From JAAZBI01 sp964461005 (GTDB lineage Bacteria > Bacillota_I > Bacilli_A > RF39 > UBA660), in NCBI GenBank assembly GCA_964461005.1, contig CAYWQQ010000001.1:1-60229 (forward strand): a stretch of DNA of 60,229 nt, written 5' to 3'. The position numbers and the translations under genes were made by a program. Position 1 is the stretch's first letter, and the number at the start of each line of letters is the position of its first letter. This document shows positions 50,241-59,073 of this stretch, one piece after another. Below the pieces are notes generated by a model. The model was not told the DNA's origin and ran no database searches. It saw only the letters and a program-made list of their open reading frames with translations.

Positions 50241-50840
50241 TTATATTTCCTTACGATTATAGAAAGCAGTTTCTAAAGTCAATGGATCGATATATTCCAT
50301 AGCCGCTCCCATTGGAATACCTTGTGCTATTTTCGAAACAATTATATTTTTGTTGCTTTCTAAACTTTTTTTAATATACATAGCAGTTGTTTCGCCCTCT
50401 AAAGAAGGTTTTATTGCAATAATTATTTCTTTAATTTCTTCTTTAACAATTCTTTCTAATAGTTTGTTAATATCAATATCATCTGGACCAATTCCTTCAA
50501 TTGGAGAAATTAATTTATCAAACACGTGATATCTTCCTGAAAATATTTTGTTTTTTTCAAATAGAATAATACTTCTAATGTCTTCCACTATACATAATTT
50601 TTTGTTATTTCTGCTGTTATCCATACAAATTTCACATAATTCGTTTTCCGAAATATTATTACATATTTTACATTTTCTGATTTTGTTTTTTACGTCAATA
50701 AAGGCTTTTGCAAAAAAATCTAATTTTTCTTTTTCAAAATTTAATGTTGATAAAGCCATTCTCTCTGCAGTTTTTTCTCCTATACCAGGCAAGTCTTTAA
50801 AACAATCAATTAAATCATTAATACTTTTAGGATAATTCAT
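50241..50840 (-). CDS. recR: Recombination protein RecR
   Basis: RecFOR-pathway protein that forms DNA clamps and loads RecA on gaps. The 199-aa product has the N-terminal helix-hairpin-helix DLPGIGEKTAERMALS, a C4 zinc finger (CKICNNISENELCEIC) and a Toprim domain (LCIVEDIRSI, IIAIKPSLEGETTAMYI). The start overlaps the ebfC stop (TAATG). recF lies upstream in the same window. Confidence 0.96.
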   Translation of the reverse strand: MNYPKSINDLIDCFKDLPGIGEKTAERMALSTLNFEKEKLDFFAKAFIDVKNKIRKCKICNNISENELCEICMDNSRNNKKLCIVEDIRSIILFEKNKIFSGRYHVFDKLISPIEGIGPDDIDINKLLERIVKEEIKEIIIAIKPSLEGETTAMYIKKSLESNKNIIVSKIAQGIPMGAAMEYIDPLTLETAFYNRKEI

Positions 50841-51142
50841 TATAATAGGCCCGCCATTCCAGAACCATATTTCCCTAATTTTTCTTCTGTCTCTTTATCA
50901 ACCTTGCAAATTGCATCTTTTAAGGCCAAAGATATTACATCTTCTAACATTTCAATATCTTCTTCATCAGATATTTTTAAATTTTTGTCAATTGTAACTT
51001 TAACAACTTCTTTTTTGCCATTAATTTCAATTTGCAAATAAGAATATTTCCCGGGAAATATTTTTTGATTGATTTCTTCTTTCGATTTCAAAATATCACT
51101 TTGCATTTTTTGAGCTTGTTTCATCATTAATTGCATGTTCAT
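50840..51142 (-). CDS. ebfC: YbaB/EbfC nucleoid-associated protein
   Basis: Small dimeric DNA-binding protein, 100 aa. MKQAQKMQSDILKSKEEI is the N-terminal helix; MLEDVISLALKDAICKV and the C-terminal glycine/methionine-rich GKYGSGMAGLL are typical. It lies between dnaX and recR as in nearly all bacteria. The codons for KIFPGKYS form a perfect 20-bp palindrome that matches the Noc-binding sequence (51043-51062). Confidence 0.94.
   Translation of the reverse strand: MNMQLMMKQAQKMQSDILKSKEEINQKIFPGKYSYLQIEINGKKEVVKVTIDKNLKISDEEDIEMLEDVISLALKDAICKVDKETEEKLGKYGSGMAGLL
51043..51062. promoter_or_regulatory. Noc-binding-sequence-like palindrome inside ebfC
   Basis: AATATTTCCCGGGAAATATT is a perfect 20-bp palindrome. 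Its inner 14 bases, ATTTCCCGGGAAAT, equal the Noc-binding consensus described in Bacillus subtilis. In frame it encodes part of KIFPGKY. A second copy lies at 53433-53450. Confidence 0.7.
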
Positions 51143-51155
51143 ATATTACACCTCT

Positions 51156-52829
51156 TCATTTTATTTCTATTATTTCATTACCAAACATTGAAATTGCTTT
51201 AGCCAATTCTTTTACCTCTTTTTTAGGTTTTGCTATTATTTCTTTTTCTTCAAGCAATTCTATTGGTTCTTTGTTTTTAATTTTTTCTAAATAAAAATTT
51301 CTAATTATCTTCCAATTTTCTTCAGAAATATTAATTATTCTATATTTAGCTTTTAAAATGTTCTTTACTAATTTTTCAACATCTTCAATCATGTTATCAG
51401 CTTTTTCCACCAATCCATTATATTTATATACATATACAATGTCATTTTCTCCTATACATGCTGCTGATCCATCACATAAAAGAGCTGCTACATTTTTAAA
51501 ATCTTTGTTTACCAGAAAAGTTGATATTTGTTCAAAACTCTTTTTTACCTCTTTTAATTTAATTTTATCTGCTTTTACAATAGTATTATTTATAAGTATT
51601 TTTTTACTTATTTCAACTTTAACTTTTGGCAAATCTAGCTTTATTTCTCCAAAATCATCATTATTTTCTATCATATTTTCAGAATCATGTTCTATTGTTT
51701 CTTTAGTTTCAATTGTTGTTTTATTAGCCATAACTTCTTCTTCGCACTTTTCAAAAATATTTACTAATCTTAGAATAGCAATTTCAAAAATCAGTTTTGG
51801 TGTAGAGGAATTTTTATAATTATTCATAGCTTCTAAAAAAATATTTATACTTTCATTTATTAATTCTTCATTAAGTTTATAATCTTTAAAATATAGAGAA
51901 ATATCATATTTTGAATATTCTAAAAAATATTTTGGAGCTTTTTTATAAAAAAGCATATCTTTTAGAAAAACCACTATTTCTTGAGTTATTTTTTCAAAGT
52001 CTTTTCCTGCTTGATTTATTTCCTTTATTTGTTTAAATATTTCTATTGTTCTATTTTCAAAAATATTTTTAATTAGTTTAGATATTTCTTCTACATTCGT
52101 CAATGCAAATAGACTTTCCACATCTATCTTAGTAATATGATTTCCTGAAATTGAAGAAACCTGTTCTAAATAGCCTATTGCATCTCTTAAGCCACCATTA
52201 GCATTTGATGCCAAAACATCTAAAGCATCATCTTCTATATTTATTTTTTCTTTATTTGAAATCAGTTTTAATTGTTTTGATATTTCTTTATCACTGATTT
52301 TTTTAAAATTGAAATTTTGGCAACGAGAGATAACCGTTAATGGTACTTTATGAATTTCAGTTGTTGCTAAAATAAATATAATGTTTTTAGGCGGTTCCTC
52401 CAAAGTCTTAAGAAGCGCATTAAATGCTCCTGTAGAGAGCATATGAACTTCATCAATAATATATACTTTATAGTTGCAAACTGTAGGTACAAGACTAATT
52501 TTGCTTTTTAAATCTCTGATTTCATCTACTCCGTTATTCGAAGCCGCATCAATTTCTATAATATCAGTTACTTCTTCTTTTGAGATAGAAGAGCAAACCT
52601 CACATTTATTACATGGAGATCCATTTTGGTTGTTTAAACAATTAACCGCTTTAGCAAATATTTTAGCTAAACTAGTCTTGCCAATACCTCTAGGGCCATT
52701 AAATAAATATGCGTGACCTATTTTGCCCTCTTTTATTGAATTTTGCAAAGTACAGACAATTTCTTTTTGACCAACCACTTGCTCAAAATTTTCTGGGCGA
52801 TATTTTCGATATAATGCTTTATAATTCAT
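51156..52829 (-). CDS. dnaX: DNA polymerase III subunit gamma/tau
   Basis: Clamp-loader ATPase. The 557-aa product has Walker A GPRGIGKTSLAKIFAKAVNC, a zinc module (CNKCEVCSSI), Walker B VYIIDEVHMLS, the SRC motif ISRCQNFNF and domain III near residues 240-360. A charged linker and a C-terminal tau-like region (LVNKDFKNVAALLCDGSA) follow. I did not establish a programmed frameshift. The order tadA-dnaX-ebfC-recR is classic for Bacillus. Confidence 0.96.
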   Translation of the reverse strand: MNYKALYRKYRPENFEQVVGQKEIVCTLQNSIKEGKIGHAYLFNGPRGIGKTSLAKIFAKAVNCLNNQNGSPCNKCEVCSSISKEEVTDIIEIDAASNNGVDEIRDLKSKISLVPTVCNYKVYIIDEVHMLSTGAFNALLKTLEEPPKNIIFILATTEIHKVPLTVISRCQNFNFKKISDKEISKQLKLISNKEKINIEDDALDVLASNANGGLRDAIGYLEQVSSISGNHITKIDVESLFALTNVEEISKLIKNIFENRTIEIFKQIKEINQAGKDFEKITQEIVVFLKDMLFYKKAPKYFLEYSKYDISLYFKDYKLNEELINESINIFLEAMNNYKNSSTPKLIFEIAILRLVNIFEKCEEEVMANKTTIETKETIEHDSENMIENNDDFGEIKLDLPKVKVEISKKILINNTIVKADKIKLKEVKKSFEQISTFLVNKDFKNVAALLCDGSAACIGENDIVYVYKYNGLVEKADNMIEDVEKLVKNILKAKYRIINISEENWKIIRNFYLEKIKNKEPIELLEEKEIIAKPKKEVKELAKAISMFGNEIIEIK

Positions 52830-52852
52830 TTTGTCACCTACTTACATAGTTA

Positions 52853-52861
52853 ATTATATCA
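52853..52861 (-). promoter_or_regulatory. Extended -10 promoter for dnaX
   Basis: Minus-strand TGATATAAT about 25 bases before the dnaX start (ribosome binding site AGGTGAC). The -35 region is A-rich and not convincing. Confidence 0.45.
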
Positions 52862-52883
52862 TTTTTTTTATTATTAATATATC

Positions 52884-53291
52884 TCATTTTTTTCTTTTTA
52901 ATTGAAAAAAAATTTTAAGAATGTTTTTACATTTATCATTGGAAATATATTCAAAATTTGTTGATTCTGTTTGGTTTGTTTTGCTTGTTTGCTTAGCTCC
53001 GTAATATACTTTTTTTATTCTTGACTGTTTTATTATTTCCATACACATTTTACAAGGTTCTAACGTTACATAAAGTTCACAGTTATCGAAACGCCAATCA
53101 TTTATTACTTTATTTCCCTTTTGTAAAACTAAAACTTCAGCATGGGCTAAAATAGATTTTGTCTTTTCTCTTTTATTATAAGCTTTTGCAATTATTTTGT
53201 TGTTTGAAACCAAAACTGCTCCAACTGGAACCTCGTTTTGTTTCATTGCTTTCTCCGCTTGTTTTAATGCTTCTAACATGAAATCATTCAT
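52884..53291 (-). CDS. tadA: tRNA-specific adenosine deaminase
   Basis: Zinc deaminase that converts A34 to inosine in tRNA-Arg(ACG). The 135-aa product has MLEALKQAEKAMKQNEVPVG, GAVLVSNNKIIAKAYN, the HAE motif (LAHAEVLVLQ) with catalytic Glu, and PCKMCMEII supplying Cys ligands. I chose ATG 53291 because GAGAGGTATAAA precedes it. The SRP RNA gene lies directly upstream and is probably co-transcribed. Confidence 0.94.
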   Translation of the reverse strand: MNDFMLEALKQAEKAMKQNEVPVGAVLVSNNKIIAKAYNKREKTKSILAHAEVLVLQKGNKVINDWRFDNCELYVTLEPCKMCMEIIKQSRIKKVYYGAKQTSKTNQTESTNFEYISNDKCKNILKIFFQLKRKK

Positions 53292-53312
53292 TTTATACCT
53301 CTCTAATAAAAA

Positions 53313-53388
53313 TGGTACACACAAAAGGAGGACGGTGAGGCTGCTTTCTTCCGAATCTGACCTGATTACATCACTTTTGTTGTACCTC
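53313..53388 (-). ncRNA. ffs: Signal recognition particle RNA (small bacterial type)
   Basis: The minus-strand transcript contains the nearly invariant apical segment CAGGTCAGATTCGGAAGAAA followed by GCAGCC. The ends, GGTACAACAAAAG and CTTTTGTGTGTACC, pair to close the hairpin. About 76 nt, shorter than the 4.5S RNA of E. coli, and without an Alu domain. Position upstream of tadA/dnaX parallels scr of Bacillus. The exact ends are estimated. Confidence 0.88.
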
Positions 53389-53392
53389 TTAC

Positions 53393-53421
53393 AATATACC
53401 TGATTTTTAAAATAATTTCAA
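53393..53421 (-). promoter_or_regulatory. SRP RNA promoter
   Basis: Minus-strand TTGAAA (53416-53421), 17-base spacer, TATATT (53393-53398). Predicted start five to seven bases before the first paired base of the SRP RNA. Confidence 0.65.
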
Positions 53422-53432
53422 TCTGTATAAAT

Positions 53433-53450
53433 ATATTTCCCGGGAAATAT
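53433..53450. promoter_or_regulatory. Noc-binding-sequence-like palindrome upstream of ffs
   Basis: ATATTTCCCGGGAAATAT is a perfect 18-bp palindrome in the intergenic region between the gyrA terminator and the SRP RNA promoter. Its inner 14 bases equal the Bacillus Noc-binding consensus. It lies 65 bases from the first parS site. Confidence 0.75.
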
Positions 53451-53514
53451 TTGTGTTAGCATTTAGAAAACAAACACTTTTATTTTAAAGGGTTTTGTAT
53501 ATTATCACTTTATA

Positions 53515-53530
53515 TGTTTCACGTGGAACT
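53515..53530. promoter_or_regulatory. parS site 1
   Basis: TGTTTCACGTGGAACT matches the 16-bp Bacillus-type parS palindrome except for the last base. Read on the minus strand it is AGTTCCACGTGAAACA. Confidence 0.85.
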
Positions 53531-53548
53531 ATGTTTTACTATTAATCA

Positions 53549-53564
53549 TGTTTCACGTGGAACA
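53549..53564. promoter_or_regulatory. parS site 2
   Basis: TGTTTCACGTGGAACA, whose reverse complement TGTTCCACGTGAAACA is a perfect Bacillus parS site. It starts 34 bases after site 1 and abuts the T tract of the gyrA terminator. Confidence 0.92.
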
Positions 53565-53587
53565 AAAAGAAGACTACTCGTCTTCTT
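53561..53587 (-). terminator. gyrA terminator
   Basis: Minus-strand AAGAAGAC-GAGTA-GTCTTCTT followed by TTTG. It overlaps the gyrA stop codon and the edge of parS site 2. Confidence 0.7.
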
Positions 53588-56018
53588 CGTTATCACTGTC
53601 TGTTTTTACTATATTAAATACAGCAGATACTTTTTGTTCGTCTTTCAAATTGATGAGTCTAACTCCTTGAGTAACTCTGCTCATTATTGATATCTGAGAG
53701 ATAGGAAGTTTTATAATCATACCGTTATCACTTATTATTATTAAATCTTCTTCATCATCAACAATTTTAAATGAAATAATTTTTCCATTCTTTTCAGTAG
53801 TGTTTAATGTCTTAACACCTTTGCTACCTCGATGGGTTGTACGATAATCTTCAACTTTTGTTCTTTTACCGTAGCCCTTTTCCGTCGCTACTAAAACTTC
53901 TTTGTTTGGAATAGCAATCTCAATTCCAACGCACTCTGCGTTTCCGAGATTAATTCCTCTTACTCCCCCAGCACTTCTTCCCATTACTCTAACTTCCGCT
54001 TCGTCAAAGCAAACCATCCTTCCTAAAGAAGATGCTAACATAACGTTGTTACCTTCAACAATCTTTCTCACACCTATAAGTTCGTCGTCGTCTTTTAATG
54101 AGATTGCTATTTTTCCTGTTTTCCTTATATTTTCAAACTCTAACAACCTTGTTTTTTTAATATTTCCCTTTTTAGTTGCAAACACAAGATTGCCATCTTG
54201 ATCTGATGGAGAAATAGACAAAATAGAATTTACAACTTCATCTTTTTCAATTGGAAGTAAGTTGACTATAGGTAATCCTTTTGCCTGTCTACTATATTGT
54301 GGTATCTCATATCCTTTAACTCGATATATTTTACCTTTGTTTGTAAAAAATAACAAGTAGTCATGAGTGGACATTGTAATTAAATTCTGTACGAAGTCTT
54401 CTTCGTTAGTACTCATTCCTTTTACTCCAACTCCACCTTTATTTTGAATTTTGTATGTATCAGAAGTTATTCTCTTTATATATCCTTTATTGGTTAAAGT
54501 AATAATAATATCTTCTGTCGGTATTAAAGATTCGTCTTCTATAAAATCAATAGCTGTCATATCTATTTCGGTTTTTCTCTCGTCACTATATTTTGCCTTT
54601 ATTTCTAACAGCTCTTGTTTTATTATTTCATAAATTTTTTCGCTATTTGCTAATATTTCTTTATATTCTGCAATCAATTTGGCTAATTCAGCTAATTCTA
54701 ATTCAATTTTTGATCTTTCTAAACCAGTTAAACGTCTTAATTTCATTTCTAATATGGAATCAGCTTGAATCTCTGTTAAATTATACTTTTCAATCAATTG
54801 CTTTTTGGCAACTACATCATCTTTTGCTTCTTTAATTAATTTAATAATTGCATCAATGTTATCCAAAGCTATTTTTAGCCCTTCTAATATGTGCGCCCTA
54901 TTTTCACATTTTTCTAAATCAAACTTGGTTCTTCTTGTTATGATTTCATATTGAAATTCGACATATTTACTAATTATTTCTTTTAAATTTAAAACTTTCG
55001 GTTCATTATTTGATAAGGCTAATAAATTTATGCTGAAATTGCTTTGTAATGGCGTTTGTTTATATAAATTATTTAAAATAACATTTGCATTTGCTTCTTT
55101 TTTTAATTCAATTACTACTCTTGTCCCTGTTTTTAAACTTGTTTCATCGCGCAAATCGCTTATTCCTTCAATTGCCTTTTCTCTAACTAAATCAGCAATT
55201 TTAGTAATTAACATTGCTTTATTTACTTGGTAAGGCAAAGAGGTAATAATTATTCTCTTTCTATTCTCTTTTTCTTCAACAAAAGCCTCTCCTCTAATAG
55301 TTATAGATCCTTTTCCTGTTTCATATGCTTTTTTAATTCCAGAATTTCCTAAAATACAAGCTCCTGTCGGAAAATCTGGCCCTTTAATATAATTCATTAA
55401 TTCTAATATACTTATTTCTTTATTATCAATATAATTAACGCACGCATCTATAACTTCTCCTAAATTATGAGGGGGGATATTTGTAGCCATACCAACAGCA
55501 ATACCCATCGTACCATTAACCAATATATTAGGAAAACGGCTCGGCAATACTATAGGCTCTTTTCTTTGGCCATCATAGTTTGCCATAAAATCAACTGTAT
55601 TTTTATTTATATCTCTTACCATCTCTAAAGAGATTTTCCCTAATTTTGATTCTGTATAACGTTGATGTGCCGCTGCATCTCCATCAACGGAACCAAAGTT
55701 ACCATGGCCATCTATTAATGGATAACGATAATTAAAATCTTGAGCCATTCTAACCATTGTGTCATAAACAGAAGAGTCTCCATGAGGATGATAATGTGCT
55801 AATACGTTACCTACAGTATTTGCACTTTTTACATACTTTTTATCAGGAGTAAATCCTTCTTCAAACATTGTATACAAAATTCTACGATGAACCGGTTTTA
55901 AACCGTCTCTAACATCAGGAAGAGCTCTTGAAACAATTACACTCATTGAATAGCTCAAAAAAGCTGATTCCATTTTATCTGATATATTTACCTGTATTAA
56001 TTTATCTGTTTCGTTCAT
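53574..56018 (-). CDS. gyrA: DNA gyrase subunit A
   Basis: Breakage-reunion subunit. The 814-aa product has SYSMSVIVSRALPDVRDGLK at the N-terminus and the quinolone pocket HPHGDSSVYDTMVRMAQDF, where Ser and Asp stand at the E. coli 83 and 87 positions (susceptible-type residues). The catalytic Tyr is in QRYTESKLG. A six-bladed C-terminal wrapping domain follows, with the GyrA-box-like region QAKGLPIVNLL. Ribosome binding site AGGAGGAAG. It follows gyrB by 9 bases. Confidence 0.98.
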   Translation of the reverse strand: MNETDKLIQVNISDKMESAFLSYSMSVIVSRALPDVRDGLKPVHRRILYTMFEEGFTPDKKYVKSANTVGNVLAHYHPHGDSSVYDTMVRMAQDFNYRYPLIDGHGNFGSVDGDAAAHQRYTESKLGKISLEMVRDINKNTVDFMANYDGQRKEPIVLPSRFPNILVNGTMGIAVGMATNIPPHNLGEVIDACVNYIDNKEISILELMNYIKGPDFPTGACILGNSGIKKAYETGKGSITIRGEAFVEEKENRKRIIITSLPYQVNKAMLITKIADLVREKAIEGISDLRDETSLKTGTRVVIELKKEANANVILNNLYKQTPLQSNFSINLLALSNNEPKVLNLKEIISKYVEFQYEIITRRTKFDLEKCENRAHILEGLKIALDNIDAIIKLIKEAKDDVVAKKQLIEKYNLTEIQADSILEMKLRRLTGLERSKIELELAELAKLIAEYKEILANSEKIYEIIKQELLEIKAKYSDERKTEIDMTAIDFIEDESLIPTEDIIITLTNKGYIKRITSDTYKIQNKGGVGVKGMSTNEEDFVQNLITMSTHDYLLFFTNKGKIYRVKGYEIPQYSRQAKGLPIVNLLPIEKDEVVNSILSISPSDQDGNLVFATKKGNIKKTRLLEFENIRKTGKIAISLKDDDELIGVRKIVEGNNVMLASSLGRMVCFDEAEVRVMGRSAGGVRGINLGNAECVGIEIAIPNKEVLVATEKGYGKRTKVEDYRTTHRGSKGVKTLNTTEKNGKIISFKIVDDEEDLIIISDNGMIIKLPISQISIMSRVTQGVRLINLKDEQKVSAVFNIVKTDSDNEEDE

Positions 56019-56027
56019 TTCTTCCTC

Positions 56028-57947
56028 CTATATATCTAAATCTTTAACAAATAAAGCATTTTCTTCTATAAAATTTCTACGAGGTTCTACCTCTTCACCC
56101 ATAAGCACCGAAAAAACTTGATCTGCTCTTATTGCATCTTCTATATTGACTTTTATTAAATATCTATTTTCTATATCCATTGTTGTTTCGTTTAATTCTT
56201 CAGGGTTCATTTCTCCTAAACCTTTATTTCTAGAAATGTTTACTTTTGCACCTTCTGGATATTTACTGACTATCTCATCTAGCTCTTTATCACCTAAAGC
56301 ATATTCTTTATTTTTTCCATATTCCACTGAATATAAAGGTGGTTGTGCTATATAGATATATCCGTTTTCTATTAAAGATCTGAAAAATCTGTAAAAAAAT
56401 GTTAGCAATAATGTTGTAATATGTGCCCCATCTACATCCGCATCTGTCATAATTATAATTTTGTGATAACGCAATTTTTCAATATTAAATTCTTCTCCGA
56501 TGCCAGTTCCAATTGCTGTTATTAACGACCTAATTTCATCATTACCCAAAATCTTATCTATTCTTGCTTTTTCTACATTTAGAATTTTTCCTTTTAAAGG
56601 CAATATGGCTTGAGTTCTAGAATCTCTTCCACCTTTAGCACTTCCTCCAGCCGAGTCCCCTTCCACGATAAATAGTTCGGAAATAGTTGCATCTTTTGAT
56701 GAACAATCAGCTAATTTGCCCGGTAAACTAGAAATTTCTAAAGCGCTTTTTCTTCTTGTCAATTCGCGAGCTTTTTTGGCCGCCAATCTAGCTTTAGCTG
56801 CTGTAAAAATTTTTTCCATTATTTTTTTAGATTCATCAGGGTTTTCTAACAAAAATCTTTCAAAACCTTTTGCAAAAAGATTATCACTAATTTTCCTAAC
56901 TTCTATATTTCCTAGTTTTGTTTTTGTTTGCCCTTCAAATTGTGGATTAGGATGTTTAACAGAAATTATCATTGTTAAACCTTCTCTAATGTCGTCACTT
57001 GTGAATCCTTCCTCATTCGACTTCAAAAAATTGCTTTTTTTAGCATAATTATTAACAATTCTAGTTAAAGCTCTTTTTACCCCTTCATCATGAGTTCCAC
57101 CTTCATAAGTATTAATATTATTGACAAAAGAATATACATTTGCTGAGTAACCGTCATTATATTGTAAGGCTATTTCTAACTCAATCTCGTCTTCTATACC
57201 TTCAAAATATATAACTTCTTTATTTACTGTTTCTTTGTTTTTGTTTAAAAAAGAAACATATTCTGCAATTCCACCTTGATAAACAAATTCTTCTGTTTTC
57301 TTATTTTCTCTATTATCAATTAGAATGAATTTGATTCCCTTATTCAAAAATGCAAGTTCTCTAATTCTAACTTTTAGTATGTCATACTCATATTCTGTTG
57401 TTTCTTCAAAAATTGTTTCATCAGCCTTAAATGAAACTGTTGTTCCGGATAATTCATCTGAACATTCACCAATAATTTTTAAAGGCTCTACTGATTTTCC
57501 ACCATTCTCAAATCTTTGAAAATATTTTTTTCCGTCTAAACAGATATTTACTTCTAAAAATTCACTTAGTGCATTAACTACAGAAGCTCCAACACCATGT
57601 AAACCACCAGAAACTTTATATCCTCCATCACCAAATTTACCTCCAGCATGCAAAACAGTAAATATTGTTTCAACCACTGAGAGACCCGTTTTAGGGTGAA
57701 TATCCGTTGGAATTCCCCTACCATTATCTTTTACAGTAACGATTCCATTCATTTCTAAAATAACTTCAATTTTATCACAATAGCCCGCTAATGCTTCATC
57801 AACTGCATTATCAACTATTTCCCAAACCAAATGATGTAAACCTCTACTTCCTGTTGAGCCAATGTACATACCTGGTCTTTTTCTTACAGCTTCTAGTCCT
57901 TCTAAAACTTGAATATTAGAACTATTATAATTTTTATCTCTTTCCAT
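56028..57947 (-). CDS. gyrB: DNA gyrase subunit B
   Basis: ATPase subunit of gyrase. The 639-aa product has the GHKL ATP site (WEIVDNAVDEALAGYCD, VKDNGRGIP, GLHGVGASVVNAL), the transducer domain, and the Toprim/metal region (LFIVEGDSAGGSAKGGRDS, ILNVEKARIDKIL, MTDADVDGAHI). C-terminal GLGEMNPEELNETTMD is typical. The start codon follows the recF stop by 1 base, with the ribosome binding site inside recF. Confidence 0.98.
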   Translation of the reverse strand: MERDKNYNSSNIQVLEGLEAVRKRPGMYIGSTGSRGLHHLVWEIVDNAVDEALAGYCDKIEVILEMNGIVTVKDNGRGIPTDIHPKTGLSVVETIFTVLHAGGKFGDGGYKVSGGLHGVGASVVNALSEFLEVNICLDGKKYFQRFENGGKSVEPLKIIGECSDELSGTTVSFKADETIFEETTEYEYDILKVRIRELAFLNKGIKFILIDNRENKKTEEFVYQGGIAEYVSFLNKNKETVNKEVIYFEGIEDEIELEIALQYNDGYSANVYSFVNNINTYEGGTHDEGVKRALTRIVNNYAKKSNFLKSNEEGFTSDDIREGLTMIISVKHPNPQFEGQTKTKLGNIEVRKISDNLFAKGFERFLLENPDESKKIMEKIFTAAKARLAAKKARELTRRKSALEISSLPGKLADCSSKDATISELFIVEGDSAGGSAKGGRDSRTQAILPLKGKILNVEKARIDKILGNDEIRSLITAIGTGIGEEFNIEKLRYHKIIIMTDADVDGAHITTLLLTFFYRFFRSLIENGYIYIAQPPLYSVEYGKNKEYALGDKELDEIVSKYPEGAKVNISRNKGLGEMNPEELNETTMDIENRYLIKVNIEDAIRADQVFSVLMGEEVEPRRNFIEENALFVKDLDI

Positions 57948-57948
57948 T

Positions 57949-59073
57949 TTAATCCTCTGTCTTTCTATCTTGTTTTTTTATTTTTTTATTTCTAATAACA
58001 TAAATATCTGCTTTATTTAATATTTCTTTATTTAAATCATTGAGGTCTGTTGTAGTTATGATTATTTGCATCCTCTTGTATAAATATTTTATGATCTTTT
58101 GCTTTTTTTCTTGATCTAATTCACTAAAAATATCATCTAATAATAGCACAGGATATTCACTTGTAATATCTTTAAAAACTTCTATTTCACTTAATTTAAG
58201 CATCAAAATCGCCATTCTTTGTTGGCCTTGAGAACAAAATTCGTTTGCATCTTTATTATCAATAATAATGGTAAAATCATCTCTATGAGGTCCAAATAGT
58301 GTTTGTTTCATTTGTATTTCTTTTAATACACAATTATTATATTTTAAATATAATTTTTCTTCTATATTGTCTTCTTCAATTAAATCAACAGCAGATGTCA
58401 TAGAAATATTAATGCCTTCAAAAATTTTTAATTTTTCATTTATTTCAATTATTTTTTCATTTATTCTGTTTAAAAAATTTTTTCTTTCTAAATATATATT
58501 TTTTGCTCTTTTTGATAATTGAAAATTAACAGTTTCTAAATAATTCTTATCGTAATTATTGAAATCTATTCTTTTTAAATATTCGTTTTTGTTTTTTATG
58601 AGATTATTATATTCTCCTAATTCAAATAAATATCTATTATTTATTTGCCCAATTTCCAAATTAAAATATTTTCTTTTTTCTTTTGGAGATCCCTTAATCA
58701 AATAAAAATCTTCTGGTTGAAAAATAATAACATTAAATTTAGAAATATAATCACTGATTTTTTTATAAGGTTTATTGTTAAACATAACAATTTTACCTTT
58801 TTTATTAAAAACTATTTTATGTTCGTCTATTTTACTTTTTTGAGAATGTTTTATACGAGCTTTAATTATTGAATTGTCTTTGATTTGATTAATTAAATTT
58901 TCGTTTTCATTTGTGCGATATGATCTTGCTAAAGCCAAAACATATATGCTTTCTAAAATATTTGTTTTACCTGCTGCATTTTTACCTAAAAGGATGTTTA
59001 TTTTAGAACCAAAATCCATTTTTAGTTTTTCATAGTTTCTATAATTAATTAATTCTAAACTTTCAATTTTCAT
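57949..59073 (-). CDS. recF: DNA replication and repair protein RecF
   Basis: SMC-like ATPase acting in gap repair with RecOR. The 374-aa product has LELINYRNYEKL at the N-terminus, Walker A GKNAAGKTNILESIY, the signature region CSQGQQRMAILMLKLSE and Walker B PVLLLDDIFSELD. There is no good ribosome binding site at its own start, which lies inside a 9-codon leader frame (59063-59092). dnaN and the S4-like yaaA, common upstream neighbours, are absent; mnmE lies upstream. Confidence 0.95.
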   Translation of the reverse strand: MKIESLELINYRNYEKLKMDFGSKINILLGKNAAGKTNILESIYVLALARSYRTNENENLINQIKDNSIIKARIKHSQKSKIDEHKIVFNKKGKIVMFNNKPYKKISDYISKFNVIIFQPEDFYLIKGSPKEKRKYFNLEIGQINNRYLFELGEYNNLIKNKNEYLKRIDFNNYDKNYLETVNFQLSKRAKNIYLERKNFLNRINEKIIEINEKLKIFEGINISMTSAVDLIEEDNIEEKLYLKYNNCVLKEIQMKQTLFGPHRDDFTIIIDNKDANEFCSQGQQRMAILMLKLSEIEVFKDITSEYPVLLLDDIFSELDQEKKQKIIKYLYKRMQIIITTTDLNDLNKEILNKADIYVIRNKKIKKQDRKTED

